Assembly: GCA_035498175.1 (NCBI GenBank)
Contig: DATKAJ010000020.1
Location: 3,993 to 67,992 of the forward strand
Direction: 5' to 3'
Length of the DNA stretch: 64,000 nucleotides
Source of the DNA: JALORV01 sp035498175
GTDB lineage: Bacteria; Pseudomonadota; Gammaproteobacteria; Burkholderiales; Burkholderiaceae_F
Under the pieces are notes generated by a model. That model made no database searches, was not told the origin of the DNA, and saw only the letters and a list, made by a program, of their open reading frames with translations. A program made the position numbers and the translations under genes. Positions 30,282 through 39,204 of this stretch are shown here, piece after piece. Every line of letters begins with the position of its first letter. Position 1 is the stretch's first letter.

Positions 30282-31268
30282 TCAAAGGTTACGCGCACGC
30301 CGCAGCGTTGCCGCTATCAGCACAACCGCCACTGCTACCGCCAGATGGAACCCAAGGAGCGCCGGCGACAACCATTCCATTCCGGCCAGGACATAAGCGA
30401 AGACAACCGTCGCAAGCGCCCCTCCCGCCAAGACGCTGTCGTCCACGAACAGGCCCACGGCCTCCGAGAGCAGCAGGCGGAGCGTGCTATGCGAACTGGC
30501 TTTCATCGCGGGAGCACTTCGCGGCGCGCGTGGCTGTATCCGGCTGGCAGCGACAAGCAGCAGTCCAATGCACAGATAGGCCGCAGCCAAAGCGAGCAGC
30601 ATCCAGTCCGCTCCCGGCCATTCGATTCCGACGCCTTCGCCGGCCCAGAAGGTCCCGAAGGCGGTGAGCAGAACACCAACGCCAAACTTGAGCAGGTTTT
30701 CGGGAACGCGGGCGAGTGGCCGGTGTAGCCAAGCGCCCAAGAGAGCCACGAGCAGGAAGGCCGCCACGGCGCCGACGATCGCGGGTCCGATCAGTTGCTC
30801 TCCCCCGCCAGCAGCGATCGCAATGACGATGACGACGACTTCCAGGCCCTCCAGGGTCACCGCCTTGAATGCGGCGACGAGCCCGAGCGTATCGATCCCA
30901 AACCAGGGGCGCCCCAGCGCGCGACGCAGGATCGAAACTTCTCCTTCGTAGGTCCTGGTCTCGTCGTGCAATGCAATGCACCCGGCGGCCCGCAGAATGG
31001 CCTTGTTCAGCCAGCGCAGCCCGAAGAGGAGCAGGAGCGTCCCCACAACAAGCTGGAAGACGTGGATCGAAATCGCGGCCAGCGCTGGCCCGACGACGAC
31101 CACGATCGCAATCAGCAGAAGCATGGCCAGTCCGGTGCCAGTGAGCGCCGCGCGCCAGCCTCGCGTGACACCCACCGCCAGTACGATGGTGAGTGCCTCC
31201 ACGAACTCGACGAGCGACGCCATGAACGAGGCGAGCACGACTGGCGCAACCGCTACCCAGTCAGTCAT
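30282..31268 (-). CDS. COG4280/GDT1-like integral membrane protein
   Basis: 328 aa membrane protein with two similar hydrophobic halves. Each half has an acidic intramembrane motif: SLVEFVEALTIVLAVG near the N-terminus and FKAVTLEGLEVVVIVIA near the middle. This repeated E-containing layout recalls the GDT1/TMEM165 and LysE-type cation exporters, and I recognise it as the COG4280 type of predicted transporter. The substrate (Mn2+, Ca2+ or another cation) is inference. Start is the ATG at 31268, chosen over an upstream codon. The promoter region upstream holds palindromic operator-like sites. Confidence 0.78.
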   Translation of the reverse strand: MTDWVAVAPVVLASFMASLVEFVEALTIVLAVGVTRGWRAALTGTGLAMLLLIAIVVVVGPALAAISIHVFQLVVGTLLLLFGLRWLNKAILRAAGCIALHDETRTYEGEVSILRRALGRPWFGIDTLGLVAAFKAVTLEGLEVVVIVIAIAAGGGEQLIGPAIVGAVAAFLLVALLGAWLHRPLARVPENLLKFGVGVLLTAFGTFWAGEGVGIEWPGADWMLLALAAAYLCIGLLLVAASRIQPRAPRSAPAMKASSHSTLRLLLSEAVGLFVDDSVLAGGALATVVFAYVLAGMEWLSPALLGFHLAVAVAVVLIAATLRRARNL

Positions 31269-31627
31269 TCGTGTTTTTGTCCACAATTTCTGTAACCAAC
31301 GTTACACGCCAGTGTAGCGTAGAGTAACCAGCGCAAGCGCAGGCGGACAAGACAGAAGGCGGTCTTGCGCCGATGAAGGCATGCTCGCAGTAGTTGTCTG
31401 CACTCAGCAGCAATGCTGAAACGGTCCCCGGGGCTGCCTATGGCTGCCCCGGGGGCCGAAACAGGAGGACATGACGTTCCTCGCCGCCCCGCGCTGCGGC
31501 GACGGAGTATCTTGTCAGGTCTTCGATGGGGTGCGGTGCCGCCCTGTCGCGGGTGACGACCGCCGAGGCCTCGGATCGCCATCGACCCATCCACGTCGGG
31601 GCCTCTTTCAATACTCGGAGGCCAGGC
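31269..31627. other. Divergent intergenic region (359 bases)
   Basis: No gene is seen. The left part, next to the GDT1-like gene, holds the operator-like repeats described separately and a TTGTCCACA sequence at about 31276-31284 resembling a DnaA box with one mismatch. The right part precedes the GYD gene, with GGAGG at about 31617-31621 as its ribosome-binding site. Confidence 0.6.
31292..31330. promoter_or_regulatory. Operator-like inverted repeats upstream of the GDT1-like/ChrB operon
   Basis: Two small inverted repeats sit in the promoter region: GTAAC-caac-GTTAC at 31292-31305 and TACAC-gcca-GTGTA at 31303-31316. The GTAACCA half-site recurs at 31324, 32 bases (three helical turns) from the first. 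They lie 24-62 bases upstream of the minus-strand start at 31268, where a repressor or activator would be expected to act. The binding protein is unknown. Confidence 0.45.
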
Positions 31628-31921
31628 ATGGCGACCTACATCGTGCTGTCGACGTTCACGGACCAGGGTGCCCGCACTATCAGGGACACGACCAAGCGCG
31701 CCGATGCGGTGCGTGAGATGGCGAAGAAGTTCGGGGTCACGGCGAAGGACTTCTACTGGACGATGGGCGCAGTCGACGTGGTCGTGATCCTCGATGCGCC
31801 CGACGACGCTTCCGTGACCGCGTTCAGCATGAGCGTGGCGGCGCTTGGAAACGTGCGTACTCAGACAATGCGGGCGTTCTCGGCGGACGAAGTCGGCAAG
31901 GTGCTCGCCAAGCTCGGCTGA
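31628..31921 (+). CDS. GYD-domain protein
   Basis: 97 aa protein of the GYD family (PF08734 type): TYIVLSTFTDQGARTIRDT, EMAKKFGVTAKDFYWTMGAVDVVVILDAPDD and NVRTQTMRAFS are characteristic. The fold is dimeric alpha-beta; the function is not established. Start is the ATG at 31628 with GGAGG upstream. The gene stands alone, converging on the Fe-S oxidoreductase gene. Confidence 0.9.
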   Translation: MATYIVLSTFTDQGARTIRDTTKRADAVREMAKKFGVTAKDFYWTMGAVDVVVILDAPDDASVTAFSMSVAALGNVRTQTMRAFSADEVGKVLAKLG

Positions 31922-31959
31922 AGGGGTTGATCCTGGTGGCGCGCTCAAACGCGCGCTGC

Positions 31960-33954
31960 CTACACCAGCGCCTCGGCGACCAGTTCGGCCAGGTCGCGCG
32001 CAGGCACGCGATCGTCGAGCTGCGCGAGCCCGTCGCCGACCATCACCGCGCAGTACGGGCACGCGGTTGCCACCGCCTTGGGCTGCTCTGCAAGCGCTTG
32101 CTCGGCGCGCAGCACGTTGATGCGCTTGCCGATCGTTTCCTCGAGCCACATGCGGCCGCCGCCGGCGCCGCAGCACATCGCCTTGTCGCGCGCGAGTTCG
32201 AATTCCAGCGGCGCATCCCTCGAGATCGCCTGCAGCACACGGCGCGGCGCCTCGTATTCACGATTGTGGCGGCCGAGGTAACACGGCTCGTGATAGATCA
32301 CGCGCTGGTGTGCCGGTGCAACCTTGAGCCGGCCCTTGGCGATCCATGCATCGATTGCCTGGGAGTGGTGCAGCACCTCGTAATGCCCGCCGAACTCCGG
32401 AAGCTCGTTCTTTAGCGCGTTGAACGCATGCGGATCGCAGGTGACGATGCGCTGCGCGCCGAGACCGTTCAGGGTCTCGACCAGCGCCGTCGCCAGCTGC
32501 TGGAACACCATCTCGTTGCCGAGCCGGCGCACGCACTCGCCGGTTGAGCCCTCGAGCGGCCCGAGGATGCCTAGCCGCACGCCGGCGGCCTGCGCGACGC
32601 GGATAAACGCCTTGGCGATCTTCTGGCCACGCGGATCGAATGAAGAGGCCGAGCCGACATAGAAGAGATAGTCGAGTGCGGCGACCTCTTCGGCAGTGCT
32701 GACGACCGGCAGGCCGAGATCCTTCGCCCAGTCGCCGCGCGTGGCCGAGTCCAGCCCCCACGGATTGCCCTGCGACTCGTAGGCCGCGAACACGCGGTCG
32801 AGTTCATGCGGGAACACGCCTTCCATCATCACCTGCCGCTGGCGCAGGCGGTAGAACTTCGGCAGATGCTCGAGCCCGATCGGACATGCGACTTCGCAGT
32901 AGCCGCATGTCGTGCACGCCCACAGGGTTTCCTCGCCGATTGTGCCGCCGACGAGGGCGGGCAGCCTAGGAGCATCGTGCGCACGGATCGGGTCGGCATG
33001 TTCGAGCAGATGGTGCTTGACCGAGTCGTTGACCCATTTCAGTGCAAGCGGTTTACCGGTCAGAAACGTGGGGCAGGCGTCTTTGCAGCGACCACACTCG
33101 GTGCAGGTAAACGCATCCAGCCCTTCCTTCCACGTCAGATCGAGCGCGGTCCGTGCGCCGATCTTCAACTTGTCGGGGTCAGCGTCGTCTTCGGCGAGCG
33201 GCGCGAGATCGACCGATGGCACGCGGTTCAGCGGCGCATCACGTCCGAAATACACGGTCGGCAACGATGTGACGATGTGAAAGTGCTCGCCGACCGGCAG
33301 GATCGCGAGGAAACTGAACACCGTGGCCATCTGCACCCAGTAGAAGGCGTGCATGCCGGCATCGAGCTCTTGCGGCGACATGCCCGCGAGCGACGCCGAG
33401 AGCGGTCGGCCGATCCACGCCCACGCCGCCTCGTGAGCAATCGCGGGAACCGTCGGCGCAAGGCGGGCAAAGCGGAACGCGTCGAAGCCGAAGTCGGTCA
33501 CCATGATCAGCGCGATCAGTGTCAGGATCACGACGGCCTCGCGATTCGGCTCCAGCCTGGCCGGCCGCCGTACGAAGCGACGCCAGAAGCCGTACGCGAC
33601 CGCCACCAGCACGGCGACTTCGACGAAGTCCTTGAACGAGGTGTAAAGACCCCCGACCGCACCTGGAATCGTGGCGAGCGGCGCGTAACCGATCACGATC
33701 AGGTGCAGCTTGCGCAGCAGCAGCGTCAGGAATCCGAAGAAGATCACGGCGTGCATCAGGCCCGGACGCCGGTCGCCTGAAAGAAGCCGCGCCTGACCGA
33801 AACCCAGCGTGACGAGCCGTTTGAGCCGCGCGAGCGGTGCGTCGAAGCGTTTATCGGGCGCGAGCGCAACCACAATCGCGAGCTTGCGCCACGCCAGCAC
33901 CGCGAATGCGGCAAAGCCCGCAGCAAGCAGCAGCGTGATGCCCAGCGGGCTCAT
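31960..33954 (-). CDS. Membrane-bound Fe-S oxidoreductase with NarI-like N-terminus and CCG domains (HdrD/GlpC-like)
   Basis: 664 aa. Residues about 1-240 carry five or six membrane spans with histidines, like the cytochrome b-type NarI/HdrE domain. Two [4Fe-4S] motifs follow: CTECGRCKDACP near residue 285 and CTTCGYCEVACP near 345. Two CCG-type cysteine domains come last (HEPCYLGRHNREYEAPR and MCCGAGGGRMW near 590). Such proteins pass electrons between a soluble flavoprotein, often electron-transfer flavoprotein, and the quinone pool. No etfAB genes are next to it here. The physiological donor is inferred, not seen. Confidence 0.9.
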   Translation of the reverse strand: MSPLGITLLLAAGFAAFAVLAWRKLAIVVALAPDKRFDAPLARLKRLVTLGFGQARLLSGDRRPGLMHAVIFFGFLTLLLRKLHLIVIGYAPLATIPGAVGGLYTSFKDFVEVAVLVAVAYGFWRRFVRRPARLEPNREAVVILTLIALIMVTDFGFDAFRFARLAPTVPAIAHEAAWAWIGRPLSASLAGMSPQELDAGMHAFYWVQMATVFSFLAILPVGEHFHIVTSLPTVYFGRDAPLNRVPSVDLAPLAEDDADPDKLKIGARTALDLTWKEGLDAFTCTECGRCKDACPTFLTGKPLALKWVNDSVKHHLLEHADPIRAHDAPRLPALVGGTIGEETLWACTTCGYCEVACPIGLEHLPKFYRLRQRQVMMEGVFPHELDRVFAAYESQGNPWGLDSATRGDWAKDLGLPVVSTAEEVAALDYLFYVGSASSFDPRGQKIAKAFIRVAQAAGVRLGILGPLEGSTGECVRRLGNEMVFQQLATALVETLNGLGAQRIVTCDPHAFNALKNELPEFGGHYEVLHHSQAIDAWIAKGRLKVAPAHQRVIYHEPCYLGRHNREYEAPRRVLQAISRDAPLEFELARDKAMCCGAGGGRMWLEETIGKRINVLRAEQALAEQPKAVATACPYCAVMVGDGLAQLDDRVPARDLAELVAEALV

Positions 33955-34073
33955 CGACGACTCATGACGGCGGGTGCGGAAGGTGCGCGCCCAAGTGCAC
34001 AGGCGCGCTGCTCATTGTCCAAGTGCGCCGGCTCGGCGGGCTGACGCGCGTCAACCGCCTTCGCGAGGTCAGG

Positions 34074-34766
34074 CTATTGCCCGGTCGCCTTGACGCTCGC
34101 TGCGACGGCCGGACTGAAATACAGCGCCCAGCGCGCGCTGGAGTGCGATTCCTCGACGCAGACTCCCGATGGGCAATCGACCAGGTGGAAACGATCCCGG
34201 TCGGCGGGGAAGCGCAACGCCGTCGCCGGATCGGAAGCCTTCCGGTACTGCGCCAGCGCGGCCGCATCGCCGAATCCCGTTTCCCAGATCGCCGTGCCGT
34301 CCTTCATCGACATCGCGACGACGCGAACGTCGGCGATCGAGACCGGCCGATAGTCGCGGCGCTCAAGTGCGCCAACCACAAAAACATACCAGGGGCCGAC
34401 AGCACCGTTGACTCGACCGAGCAGCAGGCCGAAGACGTCGTAGCCATCGCGCTCCGGTGTCGACGATCCGATGTCAACCGCCGCAAACACGATCTGGCCG
34501 GGCCGCTGCACGGCGGTCGACCGCAGCGCGGGCAACTGGGCGAGCGCGGCAGGATCGCCGCCCTGGCGGTCGATGTACTGCCCGAGGCGCTGTTCCCAGT
34601 CAGCGACGAGTCCTCGTCCGGCCGTTTCCGACGCCGCGGGCAGCGGCGCCTGCGCGCCTGGCTGCGCGGGAGAGTGCAACGCGCATCCCGAGAAAGCGAC
34701 GGCGCAGATGAGCGCCGTCAGGAGAGGCGCGGGGGCGCGCCGGCACAGGTCGCGGGCTGAACGCAT
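34074..34766 (-). CDS. Putative lipoprotein of unknown function
   Basis: 230 aa with a signal sequence and lipobox (ICAVAFSGC, Cys at about residue 28), so probably an outer- or inner-membrane lipoprotein. The mature part has no family I recognise; it contains a beta-rich stretch (QIVFAAVDIGSSTPERDGYDVFGLLLG) and a C-terminal pair of cysteines (VDCPSGVCVEE). It lies 12 bases after the ankyrin-repeat gene on the same strand, so the two are probably co-expressed and may act together in the envelope. Confidence 0.75.
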   Translation of the reverse strand: MRSARDLCRRAPAPLLTALICAVAFSGCALHSPAQPGAQAPLPAASETAGRGLVADWEQRLGQYIDRQGGDPAALAQLPALRSTAVQRPGQIVFAAVDIGSSTPERDGYDVFGLLLGRVNGAVGPWYVFVVGALERRDYRPVSIADVRVVAMSMKDGTAIWETGFGDAAALAQYRKASDPATALRFPADRDRFHLVDCPSGVCVEESHSSARWALYFSPAVAASVKATGQ

Positions 34767-34778
34767 GCCAGACTCTGC

Positions 34779-36614
34779 CTAACGCGGGACTGGCTCGCCC
34801 GTGGGGACGTCGTCAGCATCGCCGGTGGCGTCCGGCGCCGTCACGCGCTCACCGCCGGCCGACATCGCGAGCCGTCCGCTGGGCTCCCCGCGCGCCAGGC
34901 GGTCGGCGAGTGCAGCGTGGCCGGCGCGTTCGGCCTCCTCGCGCGCCGTTGCAGCCCTCGCGTTTCGCGCGTTGCGGTCAGCGCCATGAGCGAGCAGCGC
35001 GGATACGGCGATCGCGTCGCCGCGACGGGCGGCGAGATGCAGCGCCGTGTTGCCGACGTCATCCGCCGCCTGCAGATCGGCGTGATGTTCCAGCAGCACC
35101 AGCACGACGGCCGCGTTGCCGCGTGCCGTGGCGGCGAGCAGCGGCGCCTGGCCGAACAGGTCGCGCCGGTTCGGGTCTGCGCCGCCCCGCAGCAGTGCCG
35201 CCGCGACCTCCAGCTGCCCGGTCAGCGCAGACAGCATCAGCGGCGTCGTCCCGTAAAGCGCCGTGACATCGGGCTTTGCCGCCAGTGCCAGCAGCGCCGC
35301 CACAGCGGCGGGGTCGCCTGAACGGACAGCCGCATGCAGCGGGGTCTCACCGTCGGCGTCCTGCGCATTAACATCCGAACTGCTCGCGGACCGGATCGCG
35401 CCGACGTCACCGTGTCGCGCGGCCCACCAGAGCGGCGAACGACCGAGCGCGTCGGGTGCGCCTGCCGGGGCAGGATCGCCGGTGGCGGCTGGATCGCTGC
35501 GGGCAAAACAGACTGTGGCGAGGCTGACCGGCTTGGAGTTGGTCGCATACCCGTAGTCATCGCCGTAATACGTACTCAGTTCGCGCGCGATCGCCTCGAA
35601 CTGGGCTGCGGTGCGCAGCTGGTCATGCTCGTCCCTGTAATGGTCGAGCGCATCGGTACAGCGGTCGGCGACAACGGTCCCGAGCCGCGCGCTGAAATAG
35701 CGGGCGTAGCGGTTCGGATTGAGCACCTCGTTCCAGTGCGGCGTGATGAACGCCGTAAAGAAGTCGGAATCCGCGCGTGCCTGCACGCGCCAGTAAGCGC
35801 CATCGCGCACGAGCATCGGCGGCAGTTCGCGCTTGCCGACGCGCACCGGCGCGGTCAGGTTGCGGTAGAACAGCAGGCCCGCGTAGTCGGCGGCAAGGTC
35901 ACCGTTCGAGTGGATGCCGGTGGTGAACATCCCCAGCATGCCGTCCTCGGAGGTCAGCGGGTTCTTTGCCGTGGTGCGGATCGCGCCCTGCATGGCCTCG
36001 TCGACGGCCTGTCCGCGCCGCATCCGCGATTCGAACTCGACGTGATAGATCCTGCCGACGTTGATGAAGTGGATCAGCTTGTCGGTGCCGAACAGGGTCC
36101 CGCCGACATCGACCGTGCCGGCGCGGAAGAACGTTCGTACGAACTTGCTCAGGTCGATGACGAGCAGGGGATCGTCATAGATTGAGACGATCGGTCGGTA
36201 CATCGTGACTAGGCCCGGGTACTGATCCGTCACGTCCTGCGTGAGCAGCTTGGTATCCAGCAACTCGTTGGTTGGGACCGCGAGGAAGAAGCGCGCCCAG
36301 ACAATTCCGGCCATGTATTCGGGGCTATGCAACTCGGCGAGGCGCTCACTGCTCTGTTCCGAGTCGATCGCCAGGCTGATTGCGGCGTTGGCCTCCGCCA
36401 CCGCATCGGTCAGGACGCCGTGGACGATCCTCGAAAGATATGGCCCGAGGTCAGCAAAATCACGGCCGACCGGCAGCGTGTACTGGTCGGTCTCGTGCGC
36501 GTAGGCAGTCGGCGCCGGCGCCAGCAGGACCGCGACGGTCGCGGCGATGGCCCCGCCGAGAATGCGCGACAGCGTGCCCGGGTTCTTGTTCTGGTTCACG
36601 ACTCTGCTCCACAT
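34779..36614 (-). CDS. Exported ankyrin-repeat protein with large unknown N-terminal domain
   Basis: About 611 aa. A signal sequence (AAATVAVLLAPAPTAYAHE-like) precedes an N-terminal domain of about 360 residues without a recognised family. It contains FGTDKLIHFINVGRIYHVEFESR and SNGDLAADYAGLLFYRNLT. Then come five ankyrin repeats (DALGRSPLWWAARHGDV, DADGETPLHAAVRSGDP, GTTPLMLSALTGQLEVA, DLFGQAPLLAATARGNA and VGNTALHLAARRGDA). The protein is probably periplasmic or surface-exposed. The start codon is uncertain: I chose the ATG at 36614 because it precedes the signal sequence. An alternative in-frame start lies at 36680. Confidence 0.82.
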   Translation of the reverse strand: MWSRVVNQNKNPGTLSRILGGAIAATVAVLLAPAPTAYAHETDQYTLPVGRDFADLGPYLSRIVHGVLTDAVAEANAAISLAIDSEQSSERLAELHSPEYMAGIVWARFFLAVPTNELLDTKLLTQDVTDQYPGLVTMYRPIVSIYDDPLLVIDLSKFVRTFFRAGTVDVGGTLFGTDKLIHFINVGRIYHVEFESRMRRGQAVDEAMQGAIRTTAKNPLTSEDGMLGMFTTGIHSNGDLAADYAGLLFYRNLTAPVRVGKRELPPMLVRDGAYWRVQARADSDFFTAFITPHWNEVLNPNRYARYFSARLGTVVADRCTDALDHYRDEHDQLRTAAQFEAIARELSTYYGDDYGYATNSKPVSLATVCFARSDPAATGDPAPAGAPDALGRSPLWWAARHGDVGAIRSASSSDVNAQDADGETPLHAAVRSGDPAAVAALLALAAKPDVTALYGTTPLMLSALTGQLEVAAALLRGGADPNRRDLFGQAPLLAATARGNAAVVLVLLEHHADLQAADDVGNTALHLAARRGDAIAVSALLAHGADRNARNARAATAREEAERAGHAALADRLARGEPSGRLAMSAGGERVTAPDATGDADDVPTGEPVPR

Positions 36615-36686
36615 CGGACGGCGCAGCGATGGCCGGCACAAGCGGGAAGAAGATTCTACCGAGCGACGTGCGTCATGCACATGACG

Positions 36687-37925
36687 TCAGCGCTTCCCGG
36701 ACGTCGGCCAGGGCTTCCAGCGTCGATGCACCCACCACCATTGCTCAGGCCGGCGAATGATCAGCCGCTCGAGCGCCCGGTTGTAGGCCCGCGTGTTCAG
36801 TCTTATCGCCTCGTTGGTATCCGGGTTGTCCACAAGCAGGATTTGTTCCTCGAACCGCAGCACGTGGCGGCCATCCGGCTCGCGCCAGCTCGCGGCCGGA
36901 ACGACGGGGGCCCCAGTGGTCATCGCGATCACCGCCAGACTGCGGAAAGTCCCGGCAGGATGGCCGAAGAACTCCGCCATCACCCCGTCCCTGCGGCTGG
37001 CATGCTGATCGAACGGGAAGACGATGAGGTCTCCCGCGGCCAGCCGGTCGAGGATCGCCTCGAGGCCGCCGCGTTTGGGCAGGACACCGAAGCCGGCGTG
37101 CCGGAATCGTCGCGTGACCCAGGCGTCGAGCCACGCCGGGCGGATCGGCCGGCGCACGAAATGGAAGCGCCCGTGGGCCTGCGGATACTGCGCCAGCCCT
37201 GCGGTCGTCGCCACCTCGAAGTTGCCGAAGTGCCCCGTCAGGATCAGCACGCCCTTTCCCAGTGCATGAGCAGCGAGCAGCGCGTCGAGATTCTCGACCC
37301 GCGCCATCGCGAGCTTGCGGGTGCGCGACAGCCACGGGAAGCGGATGAATTCCCACAGCAGGTGGCCCAGATGGCCGTAGTGCGCCTGCGCCAGGCGCTC
37401 GATTTCGTGCTCGTCGACCACCTCGCCATAGACGCGACGGAGGTTCTCGAGCACCACCTGACGCCTGAATGGCACCAGGCGGTAGAACCACTGCGCCGCT
37501 TTCGAGGGGGTCGCGCGCTGCGCCTGTGCCAGCGCGACCGCGGACGCCTGCGTGCGGTCGTGGGTCAGCGACAGCGTGATTGCTCGCAGACGGTTGCGCC
37601 CGAGCGCGATCTCGCCGGCTTCGCTGAGTTCGACGGCCGGCGCTCCGTACGCGTCGCGGGTGACCGCGAAATCCGTGGGCCCGATCGCGCCGAGCGCGAG
37701 TTCGCGCGGAAACAGCTTGGCGCATGCCTCCTTTGCGGCGAAGCGCGCGGCGAGCGCCGCCGCACGCCCCGGACCGGTGCCGGCGTCACTAAGTTCCTGC
37801 TCGGAAAAGATCTTGCGCAGGTCGGCGGCCGGCGTTTCAGCGAGCAGGCGTTCGATGCGGGCGACGTCAACGGTGTCGACGCCGCAGCGCGTGGTGCCGT
37901 CGGCGACCGCCGGCAGCGTCTTCAC
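36687..37925 (-). CDS. Fusion of AcpS-type phosphopantetheinyl transferase and LpxL/HtrB-type acyltransferase
   Basis: 412 aa two-domain protein. Residues about 10-130 match holo-ACP synthase (CGVDTVDVARIERLL; RFAAKEACAKLF), which would load phosphopantetheine onto the carrier protein of this operon. Residues about 145-412 match lipid A-type late acyltransferases (LTGHFGNFE with the H-x4-E dyad; FPFDQHASRRDG). The start is a GTG at 37925 overlapping the stop of the second ketosynthase gene (GTGA). The longer open frame upstream lies inside that gene. The fusion suggests one polypeptide that activates the carrier and transfers the finished acyl chain to a lipid acceptor. Confidence 0.88.
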   Translation of the reverse strand: MKTLPAVADGTTRCGVDTVDVARIERLLAETPAADLRKIFSEQELSDAGTGPGRAAALAARFAAKEACAKLFPRELALGAIGPTDFAVTRDAYGAPAVELSEAGEIALGRNRLRAITLSLTHDRTQASAVALAQAQRATPSKAAQWFYRLVPFRRQVVLENLRRVYGEVVDEHEIERLAQAHYGHLGHLLWEFIRFPWLSRTRKLAMARVENLDALLAAHALGKGVLILTGHFGNFEVATTAGLAQYPQAHGRFHFVRRPIRPAWLDAWVTRRFRHAGFGVLPKRGGLEAILDRLAAGDLIVFPFDQHASRRDGVMAEFFGHPAGTFRSLAVIAMTTGAPVVPAASWREPDGRHVLRFEEQILLVDNPDTNEAIRLNTRAYNRALERLIIRRPEQWWWVHRRWKPWPTSGKR

Positions 37926-39196
37926 GGAGCGCGCAGCAGGCAGGCGGCGTTGGTACCGCCGAAGCCCCGCGACAGCACCAGGGCAATGTTGCCGCGCGGT
38001 TCGCGCGCGACGCGCGACGCATTCAGCGGGCCGCAGGCGGGATCGAGCGCGTCGAGGGAGGGAATGCCCGGCACCGTGCGCGCGCGCAGCGCGCCGATCG
38101 CCACCACGGCCTCCAGCAGGGCCGAAGCGGCAAGCAGATGGCCGAAGGCCCATTTGAAGGCAGTCACCGGCGGCATGTCGCTGCCAAAGACCTGGGACAG
38201 GGCCCGCGCTTCGGACGCGTCAGAGTTCGCCGTGCCATTGCCATGCGCGACGATCATGCCGACGTCGCGCGGCGCCAGCCCCGAGGACGCGAGCGCGCCT
38301 TCGATGGCACGCACCAGGCCCTCGCCGTCCTCGCGCACCGGAAGCAGGCCGAGCGCATCGCTGCCGCCGCCGGACCCTAGCACTTCGCCGAGGATCGTGG
38401 CGCCGCGCTCGGCGGCAGCAGCCTCGGTCTCCAGCACGATCGCGGCCGCGCCTTCGCCCATCACGCTGCCGTCGTGGCGTGCGTCGAACGAGCGCAGCGC
38501 CTCGCGCGACAGCAGCCCCATCTGGTCGTAGTACAGCAGCGTCTGCGGTTCGATCGGCGCGTCGTGCGCCGCGGCGACGGCGCGCGCGCATTCACCGGCG
38601 CGCAATGCTTCGGCCGCCTCCGCGAGCGCAAGCAGGCCGCTGATGCTGTGGTTCGTGATGCAGGCATTCGATCCCTTGAGTCCGTGTCGGATGCCGACGT
38701 GGCCGAGCACGTTGTTCGGCAGCGAGCGCAGCAGCCACATCGGATTCACGTTGGCCGAGAGCTCCTGGCCGAAGGTTTCGAGCCCGCCCTTCGCAGCGGC
38801 GATCAGCGGCAGGTAGTCGTACTGGTTGCTGAAGTTGCCGCCGCCGGACCCGACGAAGACGCCGGTCGTGTCGGCGAAGCGCACAGCGCCCTGCTCGTCG
38901 AGGCCCGCGCGCCAGTCGGCCCAGCCGCTCGCCTCGATCGCCCGGTCCGCGGCATACAGCCCGAAGACATCGGTCCTGCGGATGAACTTAAGCAGCTTGC
39001 GGTCGCCGGTCAGCGCGCCGGCGTTGTATTCGGTGACTTCGGCGGCGATGCGGACCGGGAAACGGCTCGCGTCCCACTGCGAAAGCGGTCCGACCGCGGA
39101 ACGACCCTCGCGAATCGCAGCGAGGATGTCCTCAGGCGTGCGGCCCGATCCGCAGATCGCTCCGGTGCCGGTGATGACGATGCGGGGCGCGCCCAT
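37922..39196 (-). CDS. Beta-ketoacyl-ACP synthase, atypical (second KS of the operon)
   Basis: 424 aa thiolase-fold ketosynthase, divergent from FabF. The nucleophile region reads NACITNHSISG with Cys179 where FabF has TACxS. The first His is in VAHGNGT, and the second, with the preceding Lys, in KWAFGHLLAASALLEA, so the Cys-His-His triad is intact and it is not a classic chain-length factor. Start is the ATG at 39196, eight bases after the first KS gene. The rhizobial acpXL locus likewise carries two FabF-type genes side by side. The role of the second, in chain initiation or very long elongation, is unknown. Confidence 0.9.
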   Translation of the reverse strand: MGAPRIVITGTGAICGSGRTPEDILAAIREGRSAVGPLSQWDASRFPVRIAAEVTEYNAGALTGDRKLLKFIRRTDVFGLYAADRAIEASGWADWRAGLDEQGAVRFADTTGVFVGSGGGNFSNQYDYLPLIAAAKGGLETFGQELSANVNPMWLLRSLPNNVLGHVGIRHGLKGSNACITNHSISGLLALAEAAEALRAGECARAVAAAHDAPIEPQTLLYYDQMGLLSREALRSFDARHDGSVMGEGAAAIVLETEAAAAERGATILGEVLGSGGGSDALGLLPVREDGEGLVRAIEGALASSGLAPRDVGMIVAHGNGTANSDASEARALSQVFGSDMPPVTAFKWAFGHLLAASALLEAVVAIGALRARTVPGIPSLDALDPACGPLNASRVAREPRGNIALVLSRGFGGTNAACLLRAP

Positions 39197-39204
39197 AGGC
39201 TGCA

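Noticed and set aside
36327..38531. 734-codon plus-strand frame opposite the acyltransferase and KS genes
   Set aside because: No recognised domain; the minus-strand genes are well supported.
37922..39196. The second ketosynthase as a chain-length factor (inactive KS)
   Set aside because: The nucleophile Cys179 and both His motifs are present, so an inactive partner role is not supported by the sequence.
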